From assembly GCA_002778195.1 (NCBI GenBank), contig PCDI01000001.1, positions 5,591,338 through 5,655,337 on the forward strand: a DNA stretch of 64,000 bases, in the 5' to 3' direction. Under the pieces are notes generated by a model that saw nothing but the letters and a program-made list of their open reading frames with translations, ran no database searches and was not told the DNA's origin. Position numbers and translations under genes: made by a program. Within the stretch, counting starts at the first letter, position 1; each line of letters begins with the position of its first letter. This stretch comes from Raffaelea ambrosiae. Taxonomy: Eukaryota; Ascomycota; Sordariomycetes; Ophiostomatales; Ophiostomataceae. This document shows, piece after piece, positions 21,602-34,000 of the stretch.

Positions 21602-23555
21602 TGAAAACGAGTGGACGGGATACGGGGCAAGGAGCTGACAACAGTGGAGCGGCTGAGGAACTGCGCGACTGTAAGTCTGTTTCGGACTAGGCCACCTCAT
21701 CCTCGGAACTTGTCGCCCGCAGGGCTGTATGTGAAGGAACAGGTACATTGACATTGGAATTACAAGCTCTCTTGTCTCGCCGTAGCTGTCTTGATCATGC
21801 ACCTGTCTTTTTGCTAGGCCAAATGAAACCAGACAACTCGGTGCCAACGCATGTCTCTTCCGGCTGGGTTTAACGCGACAAAAAAACAAGTTTAAACGAG
21901 GATACTTTTGATCAAAATTGGCAGCTCTTGGCTTGCCTGCAACGAGTGCGCGTAGTGGACATCGCAATCATCGTTGCAAATCTTGGCATAAATGGTCTGG
22001 TCAAAAAGCAGTATTTTTTGTCGTTGTCTGTAAAGGCAGGCGTGTAACTCGATCGGGACGAGCTCCGTGATCATGGAGATGCGACAGCACTTACATCCTC
22101 TCTCGTGGACATTGGTGAATTCGGAACACACTTTACACCAACTTACCACATAACTAGTCCTTGGGACGACGTTGAAACAGAGTTTTGGCTTCGCCAGCTG
22201 AAGAGGTGTGAGGGCGTGTATGGAGGGGGCTGTTCACGCGACATTTCCGCAACCCCATGCATGATAATCGATGACGAGAAGGCAGAAGATGGAGGGAAAG
22301 GGAGGGGCACGACGGGCACTCCCAGCTAGTTCTAGCGAGGCAGACAGAGGACCCCAGAGTGGCCACATAGCATTTTATCCATTTTACCTGCCGAATTTAT
22401 CGTTGGGATTTTTCGAGCTTGGAAATAACCATAAGAACAAATGCCAAAATGAATGCCAAATAGCACAAAACCCAACAGGGGCCCATTTTTTATCCTCTGG
22501 TCCGTTCCCACGTGGCAAAGTGATCTGACGGGGTCAAGGAGGGTGGTGTGTACGAGTACTTCATTTGCTGGGTCCAGTCTTTCTCCCCCGGGCTAACATA
22601 ACTCGCGTTAGTTCGTAGATGACACTTTAACTTTGCAGTGTACCACGCGCGTACTTATCGGGGCCTTCTTCCAGGCAGAGTCTCGTTGTATCGACAGTCT
22701 GAATAAGGTAGGACACTTCCCCAACAAAATAGACATATCCTGGCCGATAGGCGGGTTATGAAGCCGTTTGTAGAGCCAAGAGTTGCCGTGGACTTCTACA
22801 CCGTCAAGTTCACTAATGAAAGGATTGGCTTTGTTGCCGTGGTCTCTTCATCGTTTGCCGTCACTTTGATTTCCCGTGGCTGCTCAAAGTTTTATTGACA
22901 ATGCCAATGACAAAGTGAAAATGCTCTATGGGATTCAAAAAGTGGTCGTCCTGGCCTTCCTGGCCGTCCTGTCCGTCCCGGTTGTCCAAGAGTACGTGTT
23001 GCTAAAAGCCTGATCTCATGGAAAGCAATGGCCCACGTCTAGGACGATCAGTCCTCCCAAACTCCCACATTCTAGTCCCTCTGTGTGTTCTCATCCAACA
23101 GGCAATACTCTATAAAAGTACAACAGAATGAACGATGATACGCAAGAAGTACATAAAGGAACCAATGACGAGAAAAAAAAAAAAACCCCATGGCGGGCAG
23201 TCCCTCTACCAGAGAGGAACAATTCGCCGAGACGGCTGACATATGCTGCATAACCCCAAAGAAAACCAACACGCTAACCCTTTTTCATATACCGACAGCA
23301 ATACCAGAATGAAGTCCAAACCAACGTATACAAGTCCAAAAAAGGAACACAGAAAATACAGACAAAATACAGAACATAGGAAACGTGGATCGATGAGAAG
23401 GAGCCAATTATGCAACGTGCAGGACCGGGAAAAAAATGCCGAAGCGACAACGCACGAGAAACGCAAAACAGAGAAGCCTACGCTGCCAAATGACTGGCAC
23501 CATCGGCATGGTGTCTGCACACGCCAAGTGCCAACCAGTCTTTTTGTTTTGCTTT
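21602..23555. other. Intergenic, convergent GH13 / kinase ends
   Basis: About 2 kb with no recognisable gene. It holds one TACGAGTA word (22551-22558) and an imperfect 9-bp tandem array (22948-22983). Short open frames are present but none resembles a known protein. Confidence 0.5.
22948..22983. repeat. Imperfect 9-bp tandem repeat, four units
   Basis: GTCCTGGCC, TTCCTGGCC, GTCCTGTCC and GTCCCGGTT follow one another without gaps. It is a small non-coding minisatellite. Confidence 0.6.
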
Positions 23556-26281
23556 TCACATCTCGTCCTCGTCCAGCGGCTCAACTCTGACAAGGATCTC
23601 CTCGAGCAGACCCTCCAGGAACGTGCCAACATCCTTACCCATACCCACTGGCTCCGCCTTGTCGTAGTAGTCGATCTCCTTACAAACGTGTGCCATCTTG
23701 TACACCAACCGGCGGATCTTCTCATGCGCCACCTCGGCCCGCTGCTGTCTGGCTGCCTGGGCGGGCTGTTGGACTGCGTCGACTGGCGTCCGGAGCAGCT
23801 GCTGGACACGGATCTGGCGGCGCTTGAGGGCCTCTTCCAAGGCCGGGAAGATGACGTCGTTAAGGGCATCCAGGTCGCCATTGGGGTTAGCTGGCGCTGG
23901 TGAAGGGAACGACAGAGGCGTCGCAGAATCTGGGACGGGAGAGTAGGGGGATGCAACACCAACGGCAGCAGCAGCAGACGACATCGGTCGAGCTGCACCC
24001 TCTTTCGAGGTAAGAAGGGCGTCGAGGCCTGAACTGCTTGGCCGTGGAGACTGCTGCAGCAGCTGCGCCTCTTGAATTTGGAGCGACTGTTGCTGTTGTT
24101 GCTGTTGTTGCTGCTGTTGTTGCTGCTGCTGCTGCTGCTGACGTTGTGCTTGTGCTTGAGCTGCCGCCTGCGCTGCTGGCGATTGAGGCTGTTGTTGGGC
24201 CTTTGGCCCCCCTCTGAACGGGGGAATCTCGGGCAGCTTTATAGGTTCCATCTTCGGGGGCGGCCGTGGATTCTGAGCCAGGCTCTGCCGCGAGCTTGCG
24301 GAGGAGAGCGCTTGCTGTTCTTGAGAAGAGCGCGTGGGCGACTGTTGATACTGCTGAGTCTGTTGATATTGCTGTTGTGGAAGTTGCTGAATCTGGGGCG
24401 ATTGCTTGGTTGGTGAGATAGCAGAGGAAAGGTTCATTCCGCCCATGTCGCGCTGCAGCTGCTCGGACAGGATACGGTCGTAGTCAGGGGATGGACGTGA
24501 TGGAGACATATTCTCCGGCAATGCAGCAGGTCGGAGTCCGGGTTTATTGGAGGCCCGCGGTGTTTCTGGGTCGTGGGGTTGGTACTGCTGCTGCTGTTGC
24601 TGCTGTTGCTGCTGCTGAAGCGGTTGTGTTATCACAGGCGGCAGGGGCTTCATCGGCGACGCAGACAGACCAGGCGGTGGTGCAATGGTGACCATGCCGG
24701 TGACGGGCTTTCGCTGGGGACTAACCTGACGAGCCGTGCCGGATGATGACGAAGGTGCGTATTTGAGGGCGTCCCGATCGCGGTCAAATGTGGCCTTGGT
24801 CGGGCTCCGGCTGGTTTCGCGACGCATCTCGCCGTAGTCGTCGGAGCTCTCGCTGGACCGCGAAGACCGTGCATTGGTAGCCGCCTCGTCCATGGTGTTG
24901 AGGCCCGGCCGGTATCCGTGGACTGCGTTGCTGTTGCTGTTGCTGTTGCTGTTGTTGCTGTTGCTGCTGCTGTTGTTGAACACCCCCAGGCCAGCAGCCG
25001 GGCCGGCGATGCCGACGCCACGATCACCCACCAGGCGCACGGTACCAAAGTCCCACATGTCTTCGTTCACGGCCTCGCGGTCGGCCTGGTTGTTGTTCGG
25101 CTGGTATGCGGCACCGTTGTCGTAATCATCGTCCTCGTCCCCGCCGCTGCTGCTGCTGCTCTTGTGCGTGGCACTCCACCGGCTGTAGCGCTCGATGAGC
25201 TCGGTCAGGTAGCTCGTCTTCTTGGCCCGTCGGATAAACGGGTGGCGCAAGAGGTCGCGGGCCGTGGGCCTCTCCTTGGGGTCGCGGCGCAGACAGACCT
25301 CGATAAAGTCCTTGAACGCCTTCGTGAAGTTGCCTTCCAGCCGTGGCGGCGGATTCTTAGGGATGAGGAAGAGCACCTTCATGGGGTGAATGTCGGCATA
25401 GGGGGGCTCGCCGTTGGCCAGTTCGAGGGCGGTGATGCCGAGCGACCAGATGTCCGCCTTGTGGTCGTAGCCGGATTGCTTAATAACTTCCGGCGCCATC
25501 CAGAAGGGCGTGCCGACGAATGTGTTCTTCTTGGTCATGGTGGCCGACAGCTGGCCTGAGACGCCAAAGTCGGCCAGCTTGACCTGGCCATTGGAGCTGA
25601 GCAGGACGTTTGCAGCTGGAAGAAGGGTCGGTGGTTAGTCTTAGTCAGTGAACACAAAAGCAGGCCAGGCGCAGTGCAGTCTGGGGGAGTTCTGTACCCT
25701 TGATATCGCGATGCAGCTTCTTGTCCTGGTGGAGGTAGTCCAGGCCCATGAGCAGCTCCCGCACAATAATGGCAATGTAATCCTCGCCGATCAGGCCGGG
25801 CTTCATGAGATCCGCACAGCTCCCCCCAGCACAGAACTCCATGACAATCCAGAGCTCGGCACCCTTGGCATAGGAGCCGTAGTACTTGGTGACGTAGGGC
25901 GACTGTAGCTCGGACAGAATGGCGATTTCTTGGATGATGTCTTCGACCTCGTCCTCGGCGCTCTCAATATCGATAACCTTGATAGCCACCGCCTGTCCGG
26001 TCCGCTTGTCGACACTTGGGAGCGTTAGTTATGAAGTAAGACGGCCGTATGAGCGTCGTTCGAGCGTAGACATACCCTTTGTAGACTTTTCCGAAACTGC
26101 CTCCGCCTGCACAGAAACGAAGTGTTAGCATGAGTGCTTCCTCGTATCCCAAAGCTATGAAGCCGTCTCATTGCTCCTCCTCGTTGTTCCTCCAGCACAG
26201 CAACGCACCAATGCAGTATTCCTTCGTGTATAGCTGCGCCGGGTCGGCCATGCCCGACCCTCGCTCGTCTCTGCTGGACAT
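23556..26281 (-). CDS. GCK-III (MST3/severin-like) Ste20-family protein kinase with polyQ/polyN tail
   Basis: Serine/threonine kinase. Exons on the minus strand are 26281-26209, 26106-26076, 26014-25698 and 25615-23556, giving 826 residues. Kinase domain about 18-268: Gly loop IGGGSFGKVYKG, K47 in AIKV, HRDIKAANV with D138, DFG with D156, activation-loop T172 in NTFVGTPFWMAPE. The stretch HPMKVLFLIPKNPPP and the post-domain KTSYLTELIERYSRW match animal MST3/STK24 closely, which places it in GCK-III; Neurospora mst-1 is the likely counterpart, and such kinases act in polarity/septation (SIN/MOR-like) signalling. The C-terminal 550 residues are low complexity: NSN/SN repeats, a Q run, and an 18-Gln run at 24140-24087. 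The last 120 residues (ALNDVIFPALEEAL ... FLEGLLEEILVRVEP) form a predicted helical domain. An in-frame TGA lies upstream of the chosen ATG. Confidence 0.92.
24087..24140 (-). repeat. CAG/CAA repeat encoding 18 Gln
   Basis: A mixed CAG/CAA run within the kinase C-terminal tail. The CAA interruptions should slow slippage. A second mainly CAG run lies near 24583-24620, and AAC/AGC repeats encode the Asn/Ser tract near 24925-24980. Confidence 0.85.
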
Positions 26282-28242
26282 GATGATGTGTCGGCCGGTT
26301 CGTTCTCAGAACGCCGAGTTAACCGGAGGCCTCAAGTCGGACAACGGCGGGAGGGGAGGTTGGTCGACAGGAAGATTCGTCGGGGGGGGGGGGGGGGGGG
26401 GGGGGGGGCTCGGAGGAGAGAATTGAGGGCAGTTGTGGGCGGGATGATGTTCTCGTCGACGGTACAGAACCTGGCTGGTCGTAGAATTCGGATCGTCCTG
26501 ATCAACCGGATCGACCGAGGTAGCAGTAGTAAATAGAGGGGAGGAGAGGGGATGCCCCGCGAGCTCTGGAATGTTTTGTTCGATAAAAAACAAAAAGAAA
26601 GGAATGAAAGTCGCCTAATTCGTCTGCAGTGGTCTGCTGCGATTGAAGGCGCACGCTTGCAGAAACGTTGTCGTTGTTGGTGGTGGCTCGTAGGCGGCTC
26701 GGCCCAGCGTCGTCTTCGTTGTTGGAGGAGCAACAAAAAACAGGGGCCGAAGGAAGCGGTGCGTGTGGGTGGCTCGATGCCGCGTTTTCGCCAGAACAGC
26801 TGGGAGCTGAACAGAGAAAAGTAGCAGCCGACAAAAAAGATTAAAGCAGACACAGCCAAAGTGTTTATACCGACCAAAAAAAAAAGGGATACAAATGCAA
26901 GAAAGAGCAAAAATAAAGAGCAGAAAAAAAAAGGGTCGAAAAAATCCACTGGAAAAGGATAGACTGCCCGCTTACACAACCCGAGCTGGGGGAGAAAAAA
27001 GCGAGCTGTTTTGCGCTAAATGTCGCTGGTCACCACGAAGACGAAGCCGTAAGTCGAGAGTGAGTGGAAGAGATCGTGAACAAGGAGCGGACTCGGCCAG
27101 AGAAGGAAGGGCCTAAGGTACGTAGACAAGAAAAGGCAGGAACGGAAACGAAAACAAACGGGATAGCTGTCCCGCCAAAACCTGCACGAAGGCTTTCCCA
27201 GCGGGGTGGGTGAAACGGTGGGGTAAAAACTAAGGCGAGAAAATCCAGGTACGGGTTGGGATGGTGGTGGTGGGCTACGAGGAAGGAGCGAGACTAACAG
27301 TATCTTACGCGGTCTCCCAGGCGCATCTTGGGTGCTAGGCATTTATATTCTTCTGTCCATTGTTCCTTCCCTTTCGTCTGGTTTCTCCAGCATTGCGCTT
27401 TCCTCCTGTATCCTGCACCTTCCCACCTGCGGCCACGGCCCTTTGCAGCAGGCCGTCAGTTCCTGGCCTTCCAATTTGGTCGTGTACATATTAGTAGCAT
27501 CATTCTGTTACGGTTTTCGTTCTAATAGGTCTTCGTCTGGGTCTTCCGGGGCTTTTTTGGGGCTTGTTTCGCATTGTCTCGTTTCGCCTCTGCGTTGCCC
27601 AGCCGGATTGGAGGATCAGCACTAAACGAAAGAAGGTCGGCCTTGAAACAACAAGAGCTGCTTGGGGGGTCGCTGCGCTGAAGACCTTGGCTGGCCTGCA
27701 GCAGTAAAATGGTGGTTCGCCCACCAACCAATAGCCACCAATCCTGTCCCTTCTCCTACCAATAAAATAAACAGGGTCGGCCGGCCGCTTCCAGATCCCC
27801 CAGGCACCGAGCACACCACTATTGTACACATGGCGTTCGCCAGACGGCAATCAATGGCTGTCCGAGACTCTGTCAAAAAGCGTGCGAAAAAATGCGCATC
27901 ACTCAACTGGCTGGCACGGTTCGATTCGGCGACAACTCTAGAGCAGCCCCCCAAACACATGTGAGCTCGAGTTGAGACGAACGAGTGGTCATGCCTTAGC
28001 TGCCGTTGCCTAGCAGGGCGGCTCTTTTTTTTCGTTGAGAGAACATCTATTTTAGGGGAAGTACGTAAAGTACCAGCATCTGACTGGTATCATCCACCCT
28101 CAACCAATCAAACATGAAGTGCCTAGTCCCTCTCCCGTCCAGTTTGGATGCATACGAAACGCAAACAGAAGTATTAACCCACATTCTGTAATGAGAGTCC
28201 CCCCCCCCAAAAAACCCCAGATTCCTCCACAGAGGTCTTCCA
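26282..28242. other. Intergenic, kinase 5' region / UBX gene 3' region
   Basis: About 2 kb containing the kinase promoter and leader. Apart from the 27-base G run, it is rich in purine runs on the plus strand (26570-27110) and CT-rich sequence (27330-27550). Frames of up to 215 codons are low-complexity pyrimidine/purine artefacts. No gene was recognised. Confidence 0.5.
26382..26408. repeat. Poly(G) run of 27
   Basis: A pure run of 27 G on the plus strand, about 100 bases upstream of the kinase start codon, so it reads as poly(C) in a kinase transcript if transcribed. It could form a G-quadruplex (plus strand) or i-motif (minus strand). Confidence 0.85.
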
Positions 28243-29954
28243 CTAATCCTCAATAAATTCAATCATGACCGTGGCCTGCTTCAGGCCGACCTCCTCAATC
28301 GTCTTGTCCAGGTCATTGATTAGGTCGTTCCCCTGCGGCATCACCTTGAGTTCAAACTCCAGCCCGCCCTTGCCCTCCAGGGGCTCCGCCTTGAGCCACT
28401 CGTATATCCGCTCCACACGGTCGCTGACGGCAAACCGCCGAATGACACGGCCTGTCGGGTGCCGGAACTGGATGCGCGTCACCGTAGCCGGGTTGTTAGC
28501 CGGCTCCTCGTGGGGATGGTCGGACGCAATGCGGGCAAATGCCGAAGATGCCGCCGAGATAGTGTCTTGTGGTTCTCCTGCAGCCTCTGCCGTGCTGTCT
28601 TCATTTTCTTTGCCCTTGCCCTTGCCGGTGTCCTCGTCGTGGTGATGCGTCGTCAGCTCGTCCGGATCTTGCACACTTGGCCTTGAGCTGCTGCCGTTGG
28701 CCGCGGTCTCCAGACTGTTCTGCAGCGCCATCTCCAGCATTTCTTCCTCGGTCATGCGGCCGACGTCTTTGGACGCCTGCTTTGGCTTAGCCCGCTGGAC
28801 CGGGTTCTTCTTGGACCCGTCCAGACTGTAGCGGTCGAGGAACTCGGCCAGCTGCGCGTGGAACTCGATTGCCGTAGGAAATGGCCGCCCTGACCAAAGC
28901 TTGACCTGTTCGCCCGTGCGGGGATCGATGATGGCCACGTGCGGGTAGTTGTCTGGGTTTTCGTGCAGGCCACCCGTCATGTAATAGTTGATGTATGACT
29001 CGGCGCCCGGGTCATCTTTGGAATACTGCAAAAAGACAAAGTTTTCTTGCACCAGTTGCCTGACGGCCTCGTCCTTCCAGATGTCCCGATTCAGTGCCTG
29101 GCACTGGAAATCCGACATGTCTTGAATGTTGGTGAGGATCCACTTCTTGTCTTCCTTCCCCACGGAACGTGCCTCTTCCCAGGTCAGGTTGTCGATTAGG
29201 TCGTAGGGTGGCCGGAAAAGCTCAGCGAGTCGGGCCTGTCGCGAGGGCTGTTGGCCGGTGGAAGTCGACATGTCGTGGACGCGGGGGCTGGATGTGTTGT
29301 CTTCCCATACTTGGCTGAAAGGGTTGGAGGAAACTGCAAAGCCGGAAACGGCGGTAGTGTTAGCTCAAATCCACGTCAGATCAAATGACAGGAAATAGAC
29401 AGTGGATGAATTGTACCTGGTGCTGGTCGCCGCCGCGGGGGTCCGTACATTGACATGCCGGCGTCTGCGTAGTCGCCATAGCCGCCGTGATATGATGGTT
29501 CAACCAGCACTTCGGTTGTTCGACCCATAGGTGCCCGAATGCCGTCGGACGTCTCGGCCGTCTCGGAGTACATCTCTTGTTGCAATCTCTTGGCCATCGC
29601 CTCGTCCTCTTCTTCCTGTGCTGTCTTTGCCACCGTTGCTGCTTCGGCCATGTGTGTATCTTGGGAGTCTTGCGTAGGCTGGTAGTTCTCGTCGTCTTCG
29701 TCTTCGTCGCTGTCCAAATGGATGACACCGTCGCGGTCCTCGCGGCCGACTGGTCTCTGCGATGTAGACGCTGCGCCAGATGCCGTTGTGCTGGATGCAG
29801 CAGGCTGCCGCCTCAGCGTCTCGGCCATATCGGTGTCATAGTAGAGCACGGCGGCTTGTGAAATGTCGCCGTTTGCAATCTCAAGCAGTTGCCGAGCCAC
29901 CTGCGCGTCGGCGCCAGTGATAGCGATGAAGTTGTCAACCAGATCGTCGTCCAT
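28243..29954 (-). CDS. UBX5: UBA-UAS-UIM-UBX protein, Cdc48/p97 adaptor (Ubx5/UBXN7 type)
   Basis: Adaptor that links ubiquitylated clients to the Cdc48/p97 ATPase; family members also contact cullin ligases. Exons on the minus strand are 29954-29417 and 29333-28243, giving 542 residues. Domains in order: UBA at 1-45 (DNFIAITGADAQVARQLLEI), acidic and Glu/Gln-rich linker with a UIM-like EEEDEAMAKRLQQEMY, UAS thioredoxin-like domain about 210-340 (WILTNIQDMSDFQCQALNRD, FVFLQYS), a UIM at about 373-390 (EEEMLEMALQNSLE), and a C-terminal UBX domain about 461-540 (IQFRHPTGRVIRRF; LKQATVMIEF). The four-domain order is that of yeast Ubx5 and human UBXN7. The intron is 83 nt. The neighbouring ECM29 gene on the same strand is also a proteostasis factor. 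Confidence 0.9.
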
Positions 29955-31097
29955 GGTGGGCGTGTCGGAGGAAGAGGAGATAGCACGCCGGGGAAGACTT
30001 GCGCAACGCAGAAGGGCCGGGTCAGTTAGGCGGGTGAGTGGCGAACAGCTGTGTATGCCCTGTGACGGCAGGGAGGGTTCTGCCGCGGGCACGTCGTCGA
30101 AGAAGGGTAGTAGGCAAAAATAGGTTGTCGGATGTCTTCGCGCGATAGTCAAAAACAAAAGTCTTGTGGCAGTTGGCGAACAGCTATGTAGCGTGCCCGC
30201 TTGTGACGTTTGTGCGTGTTTGTTCTTGAAGGCAGCTTCTTAGCGCCCTTGCACCAAAGCCAGCCCTGAGGATGTGACTCTAGCCTGCGTATTGGGAAAG
30301 AGAAGTGAAAAACGAAAGGCGTAGGCGTAGACGAAGACAAAGATATGTCTTCCCAGTTTGGAATGCAGGCAAAGCATGCAAAACACGAAGGGAAGGAAGG
30401 TGTCTGCTTGCAGTCAAGGCAGGCGCGATGGTGACGAAAAGGTTCAGTGCCCTATTCTTATGCATGGCAGCTTTTCAAGTGGTTCCGTCGACCGGACTGC
30501 CCCGCCTTCGGTGCCCTGTGACGCGGGTATCCACTGTGCGGTCGCCAAAGTAAAGCCGAAAAATACGTCACGCAATCTGGCTTCAATGATTACTAATGAT
30601 TGCCCCTACAGGCGCTTGGAAGCAGGCTGGACAGAAGGCAGCCTTGACAGCAGGCAACAAACGACCAGCCTGGTCCATATCTATCCCCATGAACATGAAA
30701 TGAAATGGGTGCGGATATGCCATGTGCTATTGCCTTGTGCTGGACAAACAGATGCCTGCTGGACTTACACAGCCAAGCGAAGGCTGTTCGTTGACGCCAG
30801 GCAGCGAAACGGGGAAGATACAACAAGAAACATCGTGAATCTCCAAGGCGAACAATTATACACGCTCTAGGGGGTCGTGCTTGCAAAGTTCTTGGCCTGG
30901 AGAAGTATTTGAATGGGGTTTGCAGACAATTGTGAGTTGTGAAGAATTTTATACCAAATTAAAATAAATTGACAGTTACAAAAAGAAAAGGAACAAATTA
31001 ATAGAAGAAAACTAACACATTATCAACAATTCATAATTCGGCATAAATCTTTGTGAACTCAAACGAACAATCAATTGCAAACACTCGTCTATATCTA
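29955..31097. other. Intergenic, UBX gene promoter / ECM29 3' region
   Basis: The first 300 bases upstream of the UBX start form its promoter and leader. The part near 30900-31097 is very AT-rich and fits the ECM29 3' UTR. A 170-codon plus-strand frame at 30358-30870 has no domain pattern and is not called. Confidence 0.5.
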
Positions 31098-34000
31098 TTA
31101 CTCTGCCAGTGCTTCTTTCAGAAGCTTCTGTACGTCCAGGGACCTCTCCGTCGTCAATGCCCCCTTCAGGGCCTCTTTGATCTTCGCCAAAGCTGCCACC
31201 ACTTCGTCCGAGGACGCAGGCCCCAAAACGCCCTTCTTTGCTGCCTTAGCCAGCGACTTGACTGCTTTGACCCTGTTCGAGCGCTGCTCTTCTGTTCCTG
31301 CATCCGAGTTGACCACGTCCAATGAGCCGAGATACTTTAGAATCAGGCTGGCGTTCTCTTGGCCTGTTGATGCCTCACCCTCTGCTGCTGCCTCAAACAA
31401 GTCAACTGCCGCCTTGTACCAGGTCGTCCGCCGCACGAGGCTGAATGAAACACTGTCAAGGAAAGGTTCGAGAGTCTTCCAGACAGCGGAAAGAATGCCC
31501 ACCGGGTTCTTCTTCATCTCGGGGTGGTTGTAGCCCCGGGCCACCGCATCCAAACCATTCTCGGCCGTCTGGCGCACCAGCTTTTCATGGCTGGCCGCAG
31601 CTGTGTCTTTGCCGCCCTTGCTGTCGACGTCCATGCGGTCGCCGCCTTTCGACGTGCTCTCGTCCAGCTCCTTCAGAGCCTCCAGGTGGGGTGTCACAAT
31701 GGCCACCACATCGTCCCACATATTGATGTCCTCGCGAGCCGCAGCCACGCGCCACAGACACTTGAATGCATGCACGCGGTAGGCGTCGTTGTTGCGCTTG
31801 GCCTCGACGGTGGCGATCTTGCGCAGCGAGGCAGCCATCTTGGCATCGTCCGCCCAAAGCGGTTTGCCCTTGGTAACAAAGTCGGGGAAAACGTCCAGCA
31901 ACTTTTCCTTGCCAGTAAACGTCTTGAGTGCCAGGGACTTTTCATACAGCGGCCACAGCGTCTTCAGGTGTGTCGTGTTGACCTGCCCGCTAAGATCACT
32001 AGCGCTCAGCACGGACTTGACGGCGTCGGCAGACGTCAGCGCTCCGGCATGCTTGAGCGCCCACTGTGCTGTATCCAGAGACCGCTTGATGAGGGTCACA
32101 ATTTCGGGGACGTAGCGCGACACACTGAGATTGCTGCCGGCGTGCTTACTCCAGACCTCGTCGCAAGCTTTGCGCACATAATCGTCGGTGTCGTGACTGG
32201 CCAGGTAGGCGAACGGCAGTAGGCTCGACTCCAGAGCATTGAAGTGGTCCGGGGAGATTTTGGACAGCGCCAGGACCGTATCGGCAACCTTTTGTCTCCG
32301 GCTCTCGTCCTCGGACGAAAAGTACAGGTCGACAAAGCGAGACGCAAAGCGCTGGCGCGCTTCATCAGGCGCCACGCGCATGACGTACGCTGCGGCCTTG
32401 GCATAGCTCTGGCTGACTTCGTCGTTGCGGTCCAGTGCCTGCTTCTCGAGGAGTTGTAAGAATCTCCCCGAATACGGGGCAAAGTCAGTGGTGTGCCGGG
32501 TGGCCAATGTGGACAGGACTCTCCCGCAGCCAATCTTCGTTGGCATGCCGACAGCGCTCTTCATGGCGGCCTCAAGACCAGGTGCAAAGTCCTTCATGAC
32601 CTTCCCGTCCACATTGCGCAGACAGTTTTCGATGGCTTCAGAAATAGGAGACTGCGACACCATGGCGCTACGCATCTTGTCCAGCTTCTCCTTGTCTTCC
32701 TCACCCGACCGCATGTAGTAGTAGTTGAAGGCCTGCGGCTCAATGGTGCTCAGCAGGCCCAGCAGGTGCGGCACCATGGCCGCAATGTATGGCCGCAGGG
32801 CCTTGCCGCCGTGCTTGGCAACCTTCAAAACAGTGATGGTGGCGAAGATCTTGACGTCTTCGACACCGCTTTCGATGCCCTTTTCAGACATCAAGAAGGG
32901 CAGGGCTTCATTCATCATGGCCGAGGCATTGGCACCACCACTGCCTTCCTCTAGCTGCCGAACTAGGGTGTTGGACAGAGTGACACACAGCTTGAGGGCT
33001 GCTTCCCTGACGGAGCCTTTGACGTCGTCGAGGACCTTCAGAGCCTTGGCCCAAATTTCCTCGTAGTATTTCTCGTACTGGTTGAAGGCGCGTCCTTGGA
33101 CAAGATCGGAAATGGCAGCGCAACTGGCTTCGCGCACACGCCACTCCTTGCCGAGGACGCTCTTCAATAGGTCCTCCATGATGGCATCAAAGTGTTCATC
33201 AATGACAGCATTGGAGTCCTTTACAAGAGCTTTCCAAATGTCGTTCATGGACCGCTGCACATTGGGGTTGGGATCGAATCGGTAGCGGAAGAGTTTCGGG
33301 TACAGCTTCGGGTCGACCTCTGACTCGGAGAGGATGTTGCTCAGGCCGAATCGCCCAAAGGCAGAACGGGTAGACCAGGTTGCGGCGTTCGCAGCCAAGG
33401 ACATGAACTTGTAGATCAAGGTCTGGTCACCAACTTCGTTGGCAAGACTGACAATGTCCTTGTACGACGTCACGGACTTGCCTTCACCCGTGGGCAAGGC
33501 GCCAGCGTCGAAGAGCTCCGTGTCGTCATCAACCTTCAGCTGTGTGCTGGAACCAGTGAAGGAGGCAACAAGATCTTTGACGAGATCGCCCTTGAGCGAT
33601 TCGTCACCCTTCTCGTACACCAGGGACAGGCCTCGAGAGGCAGTCTCTTGCACCAGCTCGTCCCGTGCACTGAGCAGTCTCATGAAGGCAACCTGGCATT
33701 CTCTCAGACGGCCCTGCACCTCCTTGAGGTGAGAGCAGTGCTGGATGATGGTAAACAGCCAGATGCCCGAGGCCTTGAGAAGTGACGGTTTGGTGGTCTT
33801 GCAGTCTGTGAGAATCTTGTTGAGTGTTGTTGTCAGTCTGGTGGTCCGCTCAGGCACCCTGAAGGAAGATGTTTCGCCCTCCTCAACGTCAAGGGAGAGT
33901 TCGACTACATCTGCATCCCAGCAGGCAATAGCAGCGGTGATGGCCCCACCAACGGCGAAATGGACCTCGACCTGCTTCAGCTCATAGAGGTCATAGAGCT

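Noticed and set aside
20684..21967. 427-codon minus-strand open frame
   Set aside because: Antisense shadow of the second GH13 exon, with no recognisable domain.
26332..26979. 215-codon minus-strand open frame upstream of the kinase
   Set aside because: It reads through the poly(C) run as polyproline and through T-rich sequence as F/L runs, so it is not a credible gene.
27900..27960. tRNA-like B-box GGTTCGATTC
   Set aside because: The T-stem does not pair and no A-box lies at the right distance.
30358..30870. 170-codon plus-strand open frame
   Set aside because: No domain pattern and no neighbouring exons; it falls in the UBX promoter/ECM29 3' region.
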